DNA from: an uncultured Oscillospiraceae bacterium
GTDB lineage: Bacteria; Bacillota_A; Clostridia; Oscillospirales; Oscillospiraceae
DNA: 14,084 bases
NCBI GenBank assembly: GCA_934589325.1
Contig: CAKTNU010000019.1
Span: forward strand, 1-14,084
Direction of reading: 5' to 3'
Positions 6,013 to 11,799 of the stretch are shown one piece after another. Under the pieces are notes generated by a model. It was not told where the DNA came from and made no database searches. It saw nothing but the letters and a program-made list of their open reading frames with translations. Within the stretch, counting starts at the first letter, position 1. Each line of letters starts with the position of its first letter. Position numbers and translations under genes: made by a program.

Positions 6013-7797
6013 TTACTGTTTGTTGTCGTCGGCTATATCCTCAGGGCCGAAGGGATCACCGCACTGGGGGCAGAAGCGCGGCGGATGCTTCGGATCCTCG
6101 GGCTCCCATCCGCACTTATCGCAGATGTACAGCGGCTCATTTGCGGGCTTCGGAGCTCCGCAGTTCTGGCAGAAGCGTCCGAGATTGACCTCGCCGCACT
6201 GGGGGCAGGTCCAGCCGCGCTTTGCGGCAGCTGCCGCACGCTTTTCTCCGGGGCGTTTGACAGTCTTCGGCTTCTCTTCGCGCTTGGCGAGAATAAGAAG
6301 CACGGCTGCCGCTATGAGGCCAAGGCCTGCGATAACTAGCAGCAGGACCAGCAGACCGTTGCCGGATTTTTCGGGCTTGATATCCACCTGCGCGTCGTTA
6401 TTGCCATCGTTATTTCCGCCATTCGTACCATTGTTGGGATCACCGCTGACATCCGCGCTCGGCAGCGGAGTCACAGGGGCTGCGGTCTCAGTCGGAGCCG
6501 GAGTAGCCGCGGCGCTGTATGTTACTGCAACGGCACCCGTATTGACGCGCTCACTGCTGCGGCCGTCCTTTGTGCTCCAGACAGCTGCAAAGTAGTAAAC
6601 GGTGCCTTCGGTCTCAGGCGGAGTATAGCTTGCAGATGTAGCGCCGTTTATGAGCTTGCCGCCGGCAGTGCTGGCAGCTGTATTGCTGTACCACTGGTAG
6701 TGCAGAGTGCCGCCGTTGGGGTCACTCGCGGAGACAGTGAGAGTGATGCTTTCACCGGCATTTTTACTGCCGCCGACAGGCTGCGAGCTTATCGTCGGGC
6801 GCTTCAGTTCGGCTTTGTTGACCTTTATGACAGCGCCGTTTGTGCAGACGAAGGTCTTTCCGTCAGCCGCAATGAATTTGCACTCGGCCTTCCAGCCGTC
6901 CAAACTCTCGGGAATGTTTTCAAGCACCAGCTTTTCGGAATCCGTACCGGAGACCTTAAGGCCGCTGAAATATGCGGGCGCATCTGCAGCGGGAATGGTA
7001 TTGGTCGTGTCGGGGCTTACCAAGCGCCAGACGAACTTGTCATAGTTCTCCGCACGGGCAACAAACGCTGCCCTGCCGCCGGCTTCAACGGTCTCACCGG
7101 TGGGCTGCTTGGTTATCTTTATCGCAGGAGTCGGAGTGGGCTCCGGCGTGGCCGTATAACCGGGATTGGTTATGGCAATGGTATTGGAGGTAGCGGTACC
7201 GGCATTGTTCTTGACGGTGAAATAATAGTAATATGTCTGGACGCTGTCCTCCATCAGCTTGCAGCCGACCCATACTGTCTCGGTGCTGCCGTCAAGCGTC
7301 CAAGTCGTTCCCTGCACAGGATCCGCGTCCTTGCCGGCCTTGGTAAATACGGTAACGGTATAGGGCGAACCGCCGGTCATATTCAGTGTAAAGCTGAAGT
7401 TTTCGTTTTTGCCGGGCGTGGTAGTATTGGAAGTTATCTTGACGGTGGGAGTTTCGGCAGCGACATTTACCGTTGCGGTATTGGAGCCGGGCTGTCCGTC
7501 CTTCATCTCAAAGGAATATCCGATGGTGAACGTGCCAGCCTTGGTCGGCGTACCGACCAGTTGGATCTGTGTGGTGTCGCCGCTTATTTTAAGACTCATG
7601 CCGGGGATGCTGCCGCTTGTTACGGAAGCCTTGCCGACAAGATTGTTGTCGTCCTTGCCGCTGAACTGAGCGAGAACGATCTCTGAATATTCTCCGTACT
7701 TGCAGCTGTAGTCTGCGAAAGCCTGAACCATAGGCAGGGATGCCAGCAGCAGTACAACGAGGAATACGCTGAATATGCGTGACAGTGTCTTTTTCAT
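6013..7797 (-). CDS. Membrane-anchored Ig-like-domain protein with two C-terminal zinc ribbons
   Basis: The start is the ATG at 7795-7797, preceded by a GGGAGGAGAA ribosome site (7801-7810); the longer upstream reading frame lacks such a site. Product: 594 residues. Residues 1-28 are a signal peptide. About 45-115 fits a putative-Ig (He_PIG-type) domain with a GTPTKAGTF motif. About 117-212 is a second beta domain. About 226-326 and 334-427 look Ig-like, the latter with HYQWY as the core Trp strand. A Pro/Thr- and Asn/Gly-rich linker (430-478) leads to one transmembrane helix (about 482-504). The tail has CPQCG...FCQNCG (C531, C534, C543, C546) and CDKCG...FCPQCG (C559, C562, C576, C579), two four-Cys zinc ribbons predicted to be cytosolic. 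This suggests a surface receptor or scaffold; function unknown. Confidence 0.85.
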   Translation of the reverse strand: MKKTLSRIFSVFLVVLLLASLPMVQAFADYSCKYGEYSEIVLAQFSGKDDNNLVGKASVTSGSIPGMSLKISGDTTQIQLVGTPTKAGTFTIGYSFEMKDGQPGSNTATVNVAAETPTVKITSNTTTPGKNENFSFTLNMTGGSPYTVTVFTKAGKDADPVQGTTWTLDGSTETVWVGCKLMEDSVQTYYYYFTVKNNAGTATSNTIAITNPGYTATPEPTPTPAIKITKQPTGETVEAGGRAAFVARAENYDKFVWRLVSPDTTNTIPAADAPAYFSGLKVSGTDSEKLVLENIPESLDGWKAECKFIAADGKTFVCTNGAVIKVNKAELKRPTISSQPVGGSKNAGESITLTVSASDPNGGTLHYQWYSNTAASTAGGKLINGATSASYTPPETEGTVYYFAAVWSTKDGRSSERVNTGAVAVTYSAAATPAPTETAAPVTPLPSADVSGDPNNGTNGGNNDGNNDAQVDIKPEKSGNGLLVLLLVIAGLGLIAAAVLLILAKREEKPKTVKRPGEKRAAAAAKRGWTCPQCGEVNLGRFCQNCGAPKPANEPLYICDKCGWEPEDPKHPPRFCPQCGDPFGPEDIADDNKQ

Positions 7798-7868
7798 CTT
7801 TTCTCCTCCCTTTTCGGCTTCACCGAACGTAGGGGCATTTTTAGACATCTTTCCCCTATTTGTTAGGT

Positions 7869-7897
7869 ATTTTAACATAATATATTCCCCGGCGCAA
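7869..7897 (-). promoter_or_regulatory. Promoter of the Ig/zinc-ribbon gene
   Basis: Minus-strand TTGCGC (7892-7897) and TAAAAT (7869-7874) are 17 bp apart, 71 nt upstream of the start codon. The -35 is poor, as in the co-regulated surface-protein gene. Confidence 0.5.
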
Positions 7898-7905
7898 GCC
7901 GCTGT

Positions 7906-7931
7906 ACCCTTAAGATATCTTAAATCTTAAG
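7906..7931 (-). promoter_or_regulatory. TTAAG repeat box upstream of Ig/zinc-ribbon promoter
   Basis: On the minus strand three TTAAG units begin at 7930, 7923 and 7913. The last two form TTAAGATATCTTAAGG, containing a perfect 14-bp palindrome (7910-7923). The unit at 7923 begins 49 nt before the -10 and 26 nt before the -35, exactly as in the box at 4871-4888. Likely a binding site for one shared regulator. Confidence 0.5.
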
Positions 7932-7967
7932 AAAGCGGCGGCTGAGATATATCTCAGCCGCTGCTTT
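7932..7967 (-). terminator. Terminator of the XRE gene
   Basis: A 17-nt left arm (7932-7948) pairs with 7951-7967 with one G-T wobble. On the minus strand it is followed by TTTCTT. It begins 3 nt after the TAA at 7970-7972 that would end the frame-restored XRE protein, but about 140 nt after the TAG now ending it. This placement supports 7970 as the original gene end. Confidence 0.75.
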
Positions 7968-7969
7968 CA

Positions 7970-8107
7970 TTACCGTCTTCTGCCGATAATGCTCCCTCCG
8001 ATACTGTCACACTGTACGCTGACGCCCGCAGTGACATTTCCGGCAACATTGTCGCATGTGACGCTTGCCCCGGCCCTTACGCTGCCGCCGACATTGTCGC
8101 AGGTCAC
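7970..8107 (-). other. Frameshifted 3' tail of the XRE-repeat gene
   Basis: Directly downstream of the TAG at 8107-8109 the minus strand stays open for 45 more codons in the next frame. These encode three more rungs of the same repeat, then GGSIIGRRR and TAA at 7970-7972. Comparison with the other units shows two bases (TA, 8108-8109) where one codon should stand, so one base is missing. A CCCC run (8112-8115) is adjacent. It may be a true mutation, a read error or a slippage site. Confidence 0.7.
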
Positions 8108-8235
8108 TACGCCCCGGCATTTACGTCACCCTTGACGTCATCACAGGTGACGCCTCCTCCGGCCTTTATACTGCCGCCGACCGCATCGCATGTCACGCTG
8201 CCGCCGGCTTCGATATTTCCTTCAACGTCCCCCTC
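7973..8235 (-). repeat. 15-residue (45-bp) coding repeats, beta-solenoid type
   Basis: On the minus strand the DNA encodes about six units of the form (G/A)xVTCDxVxG(S/D/N)(V/I)xAG: GSVTCDAVGGSIKAG, GGVTCDDVKGDVNAG, then past the frame break VVTCDNVGGSVRAG, ASVTCDNVAGNVTAG and VSVQCDSIGGSI. Alternating Gly and aliphatic residues at fixed period indicate a bactofilin/adhesin-like beta-solenoid. The Cys in each rung would stack in a ladder. Confidence 0.75.
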
Positions 8236-8631
8236 GACGCTCACGGCAAAGTCACTTCTGATATTCAGCGCCGGCCCCTCATAGCAGAACTCTATGTTCT
8301 TTTTGTCTGAAGTGCTGCCCGCTCCGATGAGCACATGTCCGTGATACAATACGGCATACAGGCAATCGTCATCCGGCCACGGCAGTTCATCCGCCTTCTG
8401 TTCTGCGGATGCCGCCGTATGCGGGGTGCCCTCTCTGCCGAAAAGCTCGTCAATGGTCACGCCGAACACATCCGCAAGCAGTGGAAAGCTGGATATATCC
8501 GGGCTTGAAAGTCCGTTCTCCCATTTGCTCACGGCCTGATAGGATATGCCCATGAGATTTGCAAGCTGTTCCTGAGTCATGTTCTTTTCTTTTCTGAGCT
8601 TCGCGATATTCGCGCCGATAACATCGTTCAT
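8107..8631 (-). CDS. XRE-family HTH regulator with C-terminal beta-solenoid repeats (prematurely ended)
   Basis: The start is the ATG at 8629-8631 after AAAGGAGG; an in-frame ATG further upstream lies inside that ribosome site and is unlikely. The product is 174 residues as read. Residues 7-63 are a clear HTH_3 domain (MTQEQLANLMGISYQAVSKW, then PDISSFPLLADVFGVTIDEL). Residues about 90-130 resemble a short beta strand module, and 133-174 are the first rungs of the 15-residue repeat. The frame ends in TAG followed at once by TGA. With one base restored the protein would be about 220 residues and stop at 7970. This cytosolic DNA-binding protein could oligomerise through its repeats. It is divergent from a two-component system, and its promoter carries TCAAC/GTTGA half-sites, so it may repress itself and its neighbours. 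Target binding is inference. Confidence 0.85.
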   Translation of the reverse strand: MNDVIGANIAKLRKEKNMTQEQLANLMGISYQAVSKWENGLSSPDISSFPLLADVFGVTIDELFGREGTPHTAASAEQKADELPWPDDDCLYAVLYHGHVLIGAGSTSDKKNIEFCYEGPALNIRSDFAVSVEGDVEGNIEAGGSVTCDAVGGSIKAGGGVTCDDVKGDVNAGA

Positions 8632-8661
8632 TGCGATGCCTCCTTTCACTTTCTGCCGCCG

Positions 8662-8690
8662 ATAATATAGAAAAAATCCCGAAAATCCAA
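8662..8690 (-). promoter_or_regulatory. Second candidate promoter for the XRE gene
   Basis: Minus-strand TTGGAT (8685-8690) and TATTAT (8662-8667), 17-bp spacer, 31 nt before the start codon. Weaker than the upstream promoter at 8735-8762. Confidence 0.35.
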
Positions 8691-8700
8691 TAACTTATCC

Positions 8701-8730
8701 GTTGAGCCGCAAACTCAACCGTTGGTTGAG
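8701..8730. promoter_or_regulatory. GTTGA/TCAAC operator cluster at the XRE promoter
   Basis: GTTGAG (8701-8706), CTCAAC (8714-8719), GTTG (8721-8724) and GTTGAG (8725-8730) form overlapping inverted repeats (CTCAAC-N5-GTTGAG). They lie directly downstream of the -10 of the strong minus promoter, covering its start site, a typical place for repression. Confidence 0.6.
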
Positions 8731-8734
8731 GAAC

Positions 8735-8762
8735 ATTATACACACCTCTCTCATGCTGTCAA
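8735..8762 (-). promoter_or_regulatory. Consensus promoter of the XRE gene
   Basis: Minus-strand TTGACA (8757-8762) and TATAAT (8735-8740), both perfect consensus hexamers, with a 16-bp spacer. The transcript would start near 8728, inside the operator cluster, leaving a leader of about 97 nt. Confidence 0.75.
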
Positions 8763-8770
8763 GTCATCGC

Positions 8771-8799
8771 TTGCATATCGGGCGGTGTTTCTATATAAT
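8771..8799 (+). promoter_or_regulatory. Upstream promoter of the RR/HK operon
   Basis: TTGCAT (8771-8776) and TATAAT (8794-8799) have a 17-bp spacer. The start near 8806 would place the 8813-8838 operator in the leader. It may act in tandem with the promoter at 8834-8865. Confidence 0.55.
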
Positions 8800-8812
8800 T
8801 GAATCGCAAAAA

Positions 8813-8838
8813 TCAACAATAGTTGACTTTGAGTTGAG
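8813..8838 (+). promoter_or_regulatory. TCAAC-N4-GTTGA-N6-GTTGA operator before the RR gene
   Basis: TCAAC (8813-8817), GTTGA (8822-8826) and GTTGA (8833-8837) give an inverted repeat with 4-nt spacing plus a direct repeat with an 11-bp period. The same layout recurs before the lipid operon. The 11-bp phasing is usual for OmpR-family response regulators. Confidence 0.55.
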
Positions 8839-8865
8839 ATTCATTTCAAAATACCTGTATATATT
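8834..8865 (+). promoter_or_regulatory. Candidate regulated promoter of the RR/HK operon
   Basis: TTGAGA (8834-8839) and TATATT (8860-8865) are 20 bp apart; a TATATA at 8858 gives 18 bp. The distance from the TCAAC box to this -10 (47 nt) equals that at the lipid operon promoter. Confidence 0.4.
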
Positions 8866-8887
8866 ACATACATATGGGGGTGGCACT

Positions 8888-9559
8888 ATGTTCAAGATAC
8901 TTATAGCCGAGGATGACCGTGAGCTAAGGCAGCTTTTTCAGCATGTCCTCGCTAAAAACGGCTATTCGGCTGTCGGCGTGTCCAACGGAGAAGAGGCACT
9001 CTCCGCACTGGATACGAGCTACTACGACTTAATAATTTCAGATATAATGATGCCGAAAATGGACGGATATGAGCTTGTCCGCTCCCTGCGCGAGGCGGGC
9101 AGCAGCATCCCGGTCCTCATGATAACCGCGAAGGACGCCTTTGACGATATGCGTCTCGGCTTTGTCTCCGGCAGTGACGACTATATGGTCAAGCCCGTCA
9201 ATGTGAACGAGATGGTCCTGCGTGTCAGCGCGCTGCTGCGCCGGGCGCAGATGGCAAATGAGCGCCGTCAGGTCATCGGCGGGACGGTGCTGGAATGTGA
9301 TTCTCTGTCCGTTCACAGCGGCGGTGAAAATATGGTGCTGCCTCAGAAGGAATTTATGCTTCTGTACAAAATGGTCTCTTTCCCAGGCAGGATCTTCACG
9401 CGCCAGCAGCTTATGGACGATATATGGGGCTATGACTCCGAGACGGACACACACACGGTAGATGTGCATATCGGCAGACTGCGTGAGCGCTTCAGAGATA
9501 ATCCGGATTTTAAAATAGTCACGATGCGCGGTGTTGGATATAAGGTGGTGAAGCTGTGA
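8888..9559 (+). CDS. OmpR/PhoB-family response regulator
   Basis: A 223-residue protein from ATG 8888, with a GGGGGTGG ribosome site 4-12 nt upstream. The receiver domain (1-115) has the acidic pair D9/D10, phospho-acceptor D52 in ISDIMMPKMDG, switch T80 (MITAKD) and K102 (DYMVKP), all conserved. The winged-helix DNA-binding domain (about 125-223) contains the typical RQQLMDDIWGYDSETDTHTV and VHIGRLRERF motifs and ends in TMRGVGYKV. It overlaps the kinase gene by GTGA, so the two are translationally coupled. It is divergent from the XRE gene. Direct repeats with an 11-bp period (GTTGA) at its own promoter and at the lipid operon make both plausible targets, including autoregulation; this is inference. 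Confidence 0.95.
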   Translation: MFKILIAEDDRELRQLFQHVLAKNGYSAVGVSNGEEALSALDTSYYDLIISDIMMPKMDGYELVRSLREAGSSIPVLMITAKDAFDDMRLGFVSGSDDYMVKPVNVNEMVLRVSALLRRAQMANERRQVIGGTVLECDSLSVHSGGENMVLPQKEFMLLYKMVSFPGRIFTRQQLMDDIWGYDSETDTHTVDVHIGRLRERFRDNPDFKIVTMRGVGYKVVKL

Positions 9560-10593
9560 AGAACAAGCTCTCCTCGATGCCGACCCTGCGATTCTGGTTC
9601 ACGCTTATATGCATGCTTGAATATATCGTCGTCGCCCTGCTTGCAGAGCTGACGGCGTGGCTCATAAAGCGCTGGCTCGGCATAACCGTCGCCGCACCTG
9701 TATTCGTGTGGGCAGTACTGTTCAGTGTTATATTCGGCTTTGTTATCACCAACTTTACCCTGCGCGTTTTCTTCGATCCTGTATCCAAGCTCGAAAAAGC
9801 GATGCGTGCTGTTGCAGGCGGCAACTTCAAGGTCACTGCCGAGACGGACAGCAGGATCAAGGAGGTGCTCAGCCTCTACAGCAGCTTTAATATGATGGTC
9901 AAGGAGCTGAGTGCGACAGAAACGCTTCAGACCGATTTCATATCCAGTGTCTCGCATGAGTTCAAAACTCCGATAAACGCCATAGAGGGCTATGCCTCTC
10001 TGCTGCAGGATCACCAGCAGTCGCAGGCCGAACAGGACGCTTATATCGACAAGATACTGTTCAACACGCGCCGCCTCTCCACGCTTACCGGGAATATCCT
10101 GCTGCTCTCCAAGATCAATGCGCAGAGCATACACCCACAGCGGATAAGCTACCGGCTGGATGAGCAGGTACGGCAGGCCATAGTTGCACTGGAGCGAAAG
10201 TGGACAGATAAGGATATCGACTTCGACGTTGAGCTTGATGAAATCGAATACTCCGGTTATGAGTCGCTGCTGATCCATGTTTGGACAAATCTTATCGACA
10301 ACGCCATTAAATTCGATCCCCATGGCGGACTTATACTCATGCGCATGCGCCGTGAGGATGGGAACGCAGTATTCACCATTGAGGACGACGGCCCCGGCAT
10401 CCCCGAGGGAGACGAGGAGCGCATATTCCACAAGTTCTATCAGAGCGACAATTCCCGCGAAATGGACGGCAACGGCCTTGGCCTCGCACTGGCAAAGCAA
10501 ATAGTTGAGCTCAGCGGCGGTACGATATCGGTAGAAAATCTGCCGACTGCAGGCTGCAGGTTCACCGTAAAGCTGCCGATGTGCACCAAATAG
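9556..10593 (+). CDS. Membrane sensor histidine kinase (short extracytoplasmic loop)
   Basis: A 345-residue protein with a GTG start at 9556 that overlaps the regulator's stop, preceded by AAGGTGG. Two transmembrane helices at about 13-36 and 46-68 enclose a loop of only some ten residues. A HAMP-like linker (about 69-120) follows, then the dimerisation domain with the H-box SVSHEFKTPINAIEG (His134). The ATPase domain has N-box NLIDNAIKF (Asn245), G1 DDGPGIP (277-283), F-box FHKFYQ and G2 GNGLGL (305-310). All catalytic parts are intact. The very short outer loop is the feature of intramembrane-sensing kinases (BceS/LiaS-like), which respond to membrane or envelope state, often through a partner protein. 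It phosphorylates the adjacent regulator. The lipid operon 146 nt downstream suggests an envelope-related signal. Confidence 0.95.
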   Translation: MKNKLSSMPTLRFWFTLICMLEYIVVALLAELTAWLIKRWLGITVAAPVFVWAVLFSVIFGFVITNFTLRVFFDPVSKLEKAMRAVAGGNFKVTAETDSRIKEVLSLYSSFNMMVKELSATETLQTDFISSVSHEFKTPINAIEGYASLLQDHQQSQAEQDAYIDKILFNTRRLSTLTGNILLLSKINAQSIHPQRISYRLDEQVRQAIVALERKWTDKDIDFDVELDEIEYSGYESLLIHVWTNLIDNAIKFDPHGGLILMRMRREDGNAVFTIEDDGPGIPEGDEERIFHKFYQSDNSREMDGNGLGLALAKQIVELSGGTISVENLPTAGCRFTVKLPMCTK

Positions 10594-10609
10594 CGACAGA
10601 ATGTTACCG

Positions 10610-10648
10610 TTTCAACGAATTTTCAACTCCTGTTGATTTTGGCTTGAA
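10610..10648 (+). promoter_or_regulatory. TTTCAAC/GTTGA operator before the lipid operon
   Basis: TTTCAAC at 10610-10616 and 10621-10627 is a perfect 7-bp direct repeat with an 11-bp period. TCAAC (10623) then forms TCAAC-N4-GTTGA (10623-10636), followed 11 bp on by CTTGA (10643-10647). The order and spacing equal those of the site before the RR gene. Confidence 0.6.
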
Positions 10649-10675
10649 CTTATGTTGCAAATTCCCGTGTATAAA
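10644..10675 (+). promoter_or_regulatory. Candidate promoter of the lipid operon
   Basis: TTGAAC (10644-10649) and TATAAA (10670-10675) with a 20-bp spacer, 64 nt before the first start codon. The poor spacing and the operator just upstream fit activation. The HK gene has no terminator, so read-through from it is also possible. Confidence 0.45.
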
Positions 10676-10739
10676 TATCTTTACGCCCTCTTACAAGTCG
10701 AGGGTGATCTTATCGTACATCTTAACGGAGGCATGAGCG

Positions 10740-11315
10740 ATGAAAAAGAGAACCGGCGAGGACAGGATATGGACTATCCCGAATATGCTGTCGATTTTCC
10801 GCATGCTTCTTATCCCCGTTTTTGTCTGGACCTACTGCGGCTTGAAAAACGATATTGCGACGGCACTTGTGCTTCTGCTTTCCGGCATCAGTGATACGGC
10901 CGACGGCGTGATAGCGCGTAAGTTCAACATGATAACCACGTTCGGCAAGGCGATAGATCCCGTGGCGGACAAGCTGACACAGATAGCCATGCTGCTGTGC
11001 CTTCTGACTAGGTTCCCGAATCTGATAATTCTGTTCGTTCTGCTTCTTATAAAGGAGCTCACAGGCGGCATAATGAGTCTGTTCATTCTCAAGCGCAGAA
11101 AGCTTGTCCTTCCTGCCGACTGGCACGGCAAGGTGACGACATTTCTGCTGTACGCTACCATGCTGCTGCATCTTGTCTGGGGCACTATACCTGATTCTGT
11201 GTCAAACATCAGCATCGTTATATGTTCCGCCGTTACACTGATGTCGTTCGTATTATATTTTATCCGCAATATCCGCACGCTGTCCCGGAAGGACGGTCAG
11301 ACGGGCGCTGCATAA
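10740..11315 (+). CDS. CDP-alcohol phosphatidyltransferase family protein
   Basis: A 191-residue integral membrane protein from ATG 10740, with GGAGG (10727-10731) 8 nt upstream. It has the full family signature D-x2-DG-x2-AR-x8-G-x3-D-x3-D: D52, D55, G56, A59, R60, G69, D73 and D77. All metal- and CDP-binding residues are present, so it should be active. Hydrophobic segments before and after the motif predict about six membrane helices. The family moves a phosphatidyl group from CDP-diacylglycerol to an alcohol (glycerol-3-phosphate, inositol, serine or phosphatidylglycerol). The length and start (IWTIPNMLSIFRMLLIPVFV) are closest to PgsA-like enzymes, but the acceptor cannot be read from sequence. 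First gene of a four-gene operon; 10 nt separate it from the next start. Confidence 0.92.
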   Translation: MKKRTGEDRIWTIPNMLSIFRMLLIPVFVWTYCGLKNDIATALVLLLSGISDTADGVIARKFNMITTFGKAIDPVADKLTQIAMLLCLLTRFPNLIILFVLLLIKELTGGIMSLFILKRRKLVLPADWHGKVTTFLLYATMLLHLVWGTIPDSVSNISIVICSAVTLMSFVLYFIRNIRTLSRKDGQTGAA

Positions 11316-11325
11316 GGTTATAATT

Positions 11326-11799
11326 ATGGGCTTTTGGAAATGCGTGATATATATGGCAGTACTTGGTGTGCTGTCGTTCGTTCTCGGTCGGCTCGTACCG
11401 AAGGCATGGTTCCATGCCGATAAGTTCCCGTACAGGACCTCTGAGGGCGAGCAGAAAATATTCAAGGCACTGCGCGTAAAAAGCTGGCAAGCTAAAGTTC
11501 CGGATATGAGCCGCATATTCAAGCGTATCATGCCCGAGAAAAAGATGACCGCCGAGACCGTCGCGGACGTGCCCCGTATGCTCGAGGAGACCTGTGTTGC
11601 AGAGCTTACTCATGCGCTGCTCTCTGTCCTCGGACTTGCAATGCTGTGGATATGGCCGGGTGTCGGCGGAATAATAGTCACGGCAGTTTATATTCTGCTT
11701 GGCAACGTCCCATTTATTATTATCCAAAGATACAACAGACCAAGGCTGCAGAGGCTTTACGCCATGCAGCAGCGCAAACGCGAAAGGAGAAGCGTCTGA
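11326..11799 (+). CDS. CrtO-like glycosyl-4,4'-diaponeurosporenoate acyltransferase family protein
   Basis: A 157-residue protein from ATG 11326, with AAGG (11314-11317) overlapping the previous stop. It has an N-terminal membrane helix (about 5-23) and a cytosolic-facing middle with FPYRTSEGEQKIFKALRVKS and KVPDMS. Next comes ETCVAELTH (88-96), then two membrane segments and NVPFIIIQRYNRPRL (127-141). This set matches staphylococcal CrtO, which acylates the sugar of a carotenoid glycolipid in staphyloxanthin synthesis. No carotenoid genes (CrtM, CrtN, CrtP, CrtQ types) are here, so a different glycolipid substrate is likely, most simply the product of the adjacent glycosyltransferase. Its TGA shares one base with the next ATG (TGATG), so translation is coupled. 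Family recognition comes from memory of the motifs. Confidence 0.75.
   Translation: MGFWKCVIYMAVLGVLSFVLGRLVPKAWFHADKFPYRTSEGEQKIFKALRVKSWQAKVPDMSRIFKRIMPEKKMTAETVADVPRMLEETCVAELTHALLSVLGLAMLWIWPGVGGIIVTAVYILLGNVPFIIIQRYNRPRLQRLYAMQQRKRERRSV

Noticed and set aside
6700..7686. 328-residue plus-strand open frame
   Set aside because: Antisense shadow of the Ig/zinc-ribbon gene; low-complexity Gly/Ala/Leu-rich translation with no family features or ribosome site.
7798..7878. Upstream start extending the Ig/zinc-ribbon protein by 27 residues
   Set aside because: The extension would bury the signal peptide internally and overlaps the promoter; the ATG at 7795-7797 has a strong ribosome site.
7973..8235. 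CRISPR-like array, because of short regularly spaced repeats
   Set aside because: The 45-bp periodicity is coding and imperfect at the DNA level, with conserved amino acids and no separate unique spacers.
9430..10500. 356-residue minus-strand open frame
   Set aside because: Antisense to the histidine kinase, whose catalytic motifs are all intact; no start signal.
11646..11798. Earlier start for the glycosyltransferase
   Set aside because: It lies within the CrtO-like gene in another frame; the MGDG-synthase motif begins right after the ATG at 11799, which has its own ribosome site.
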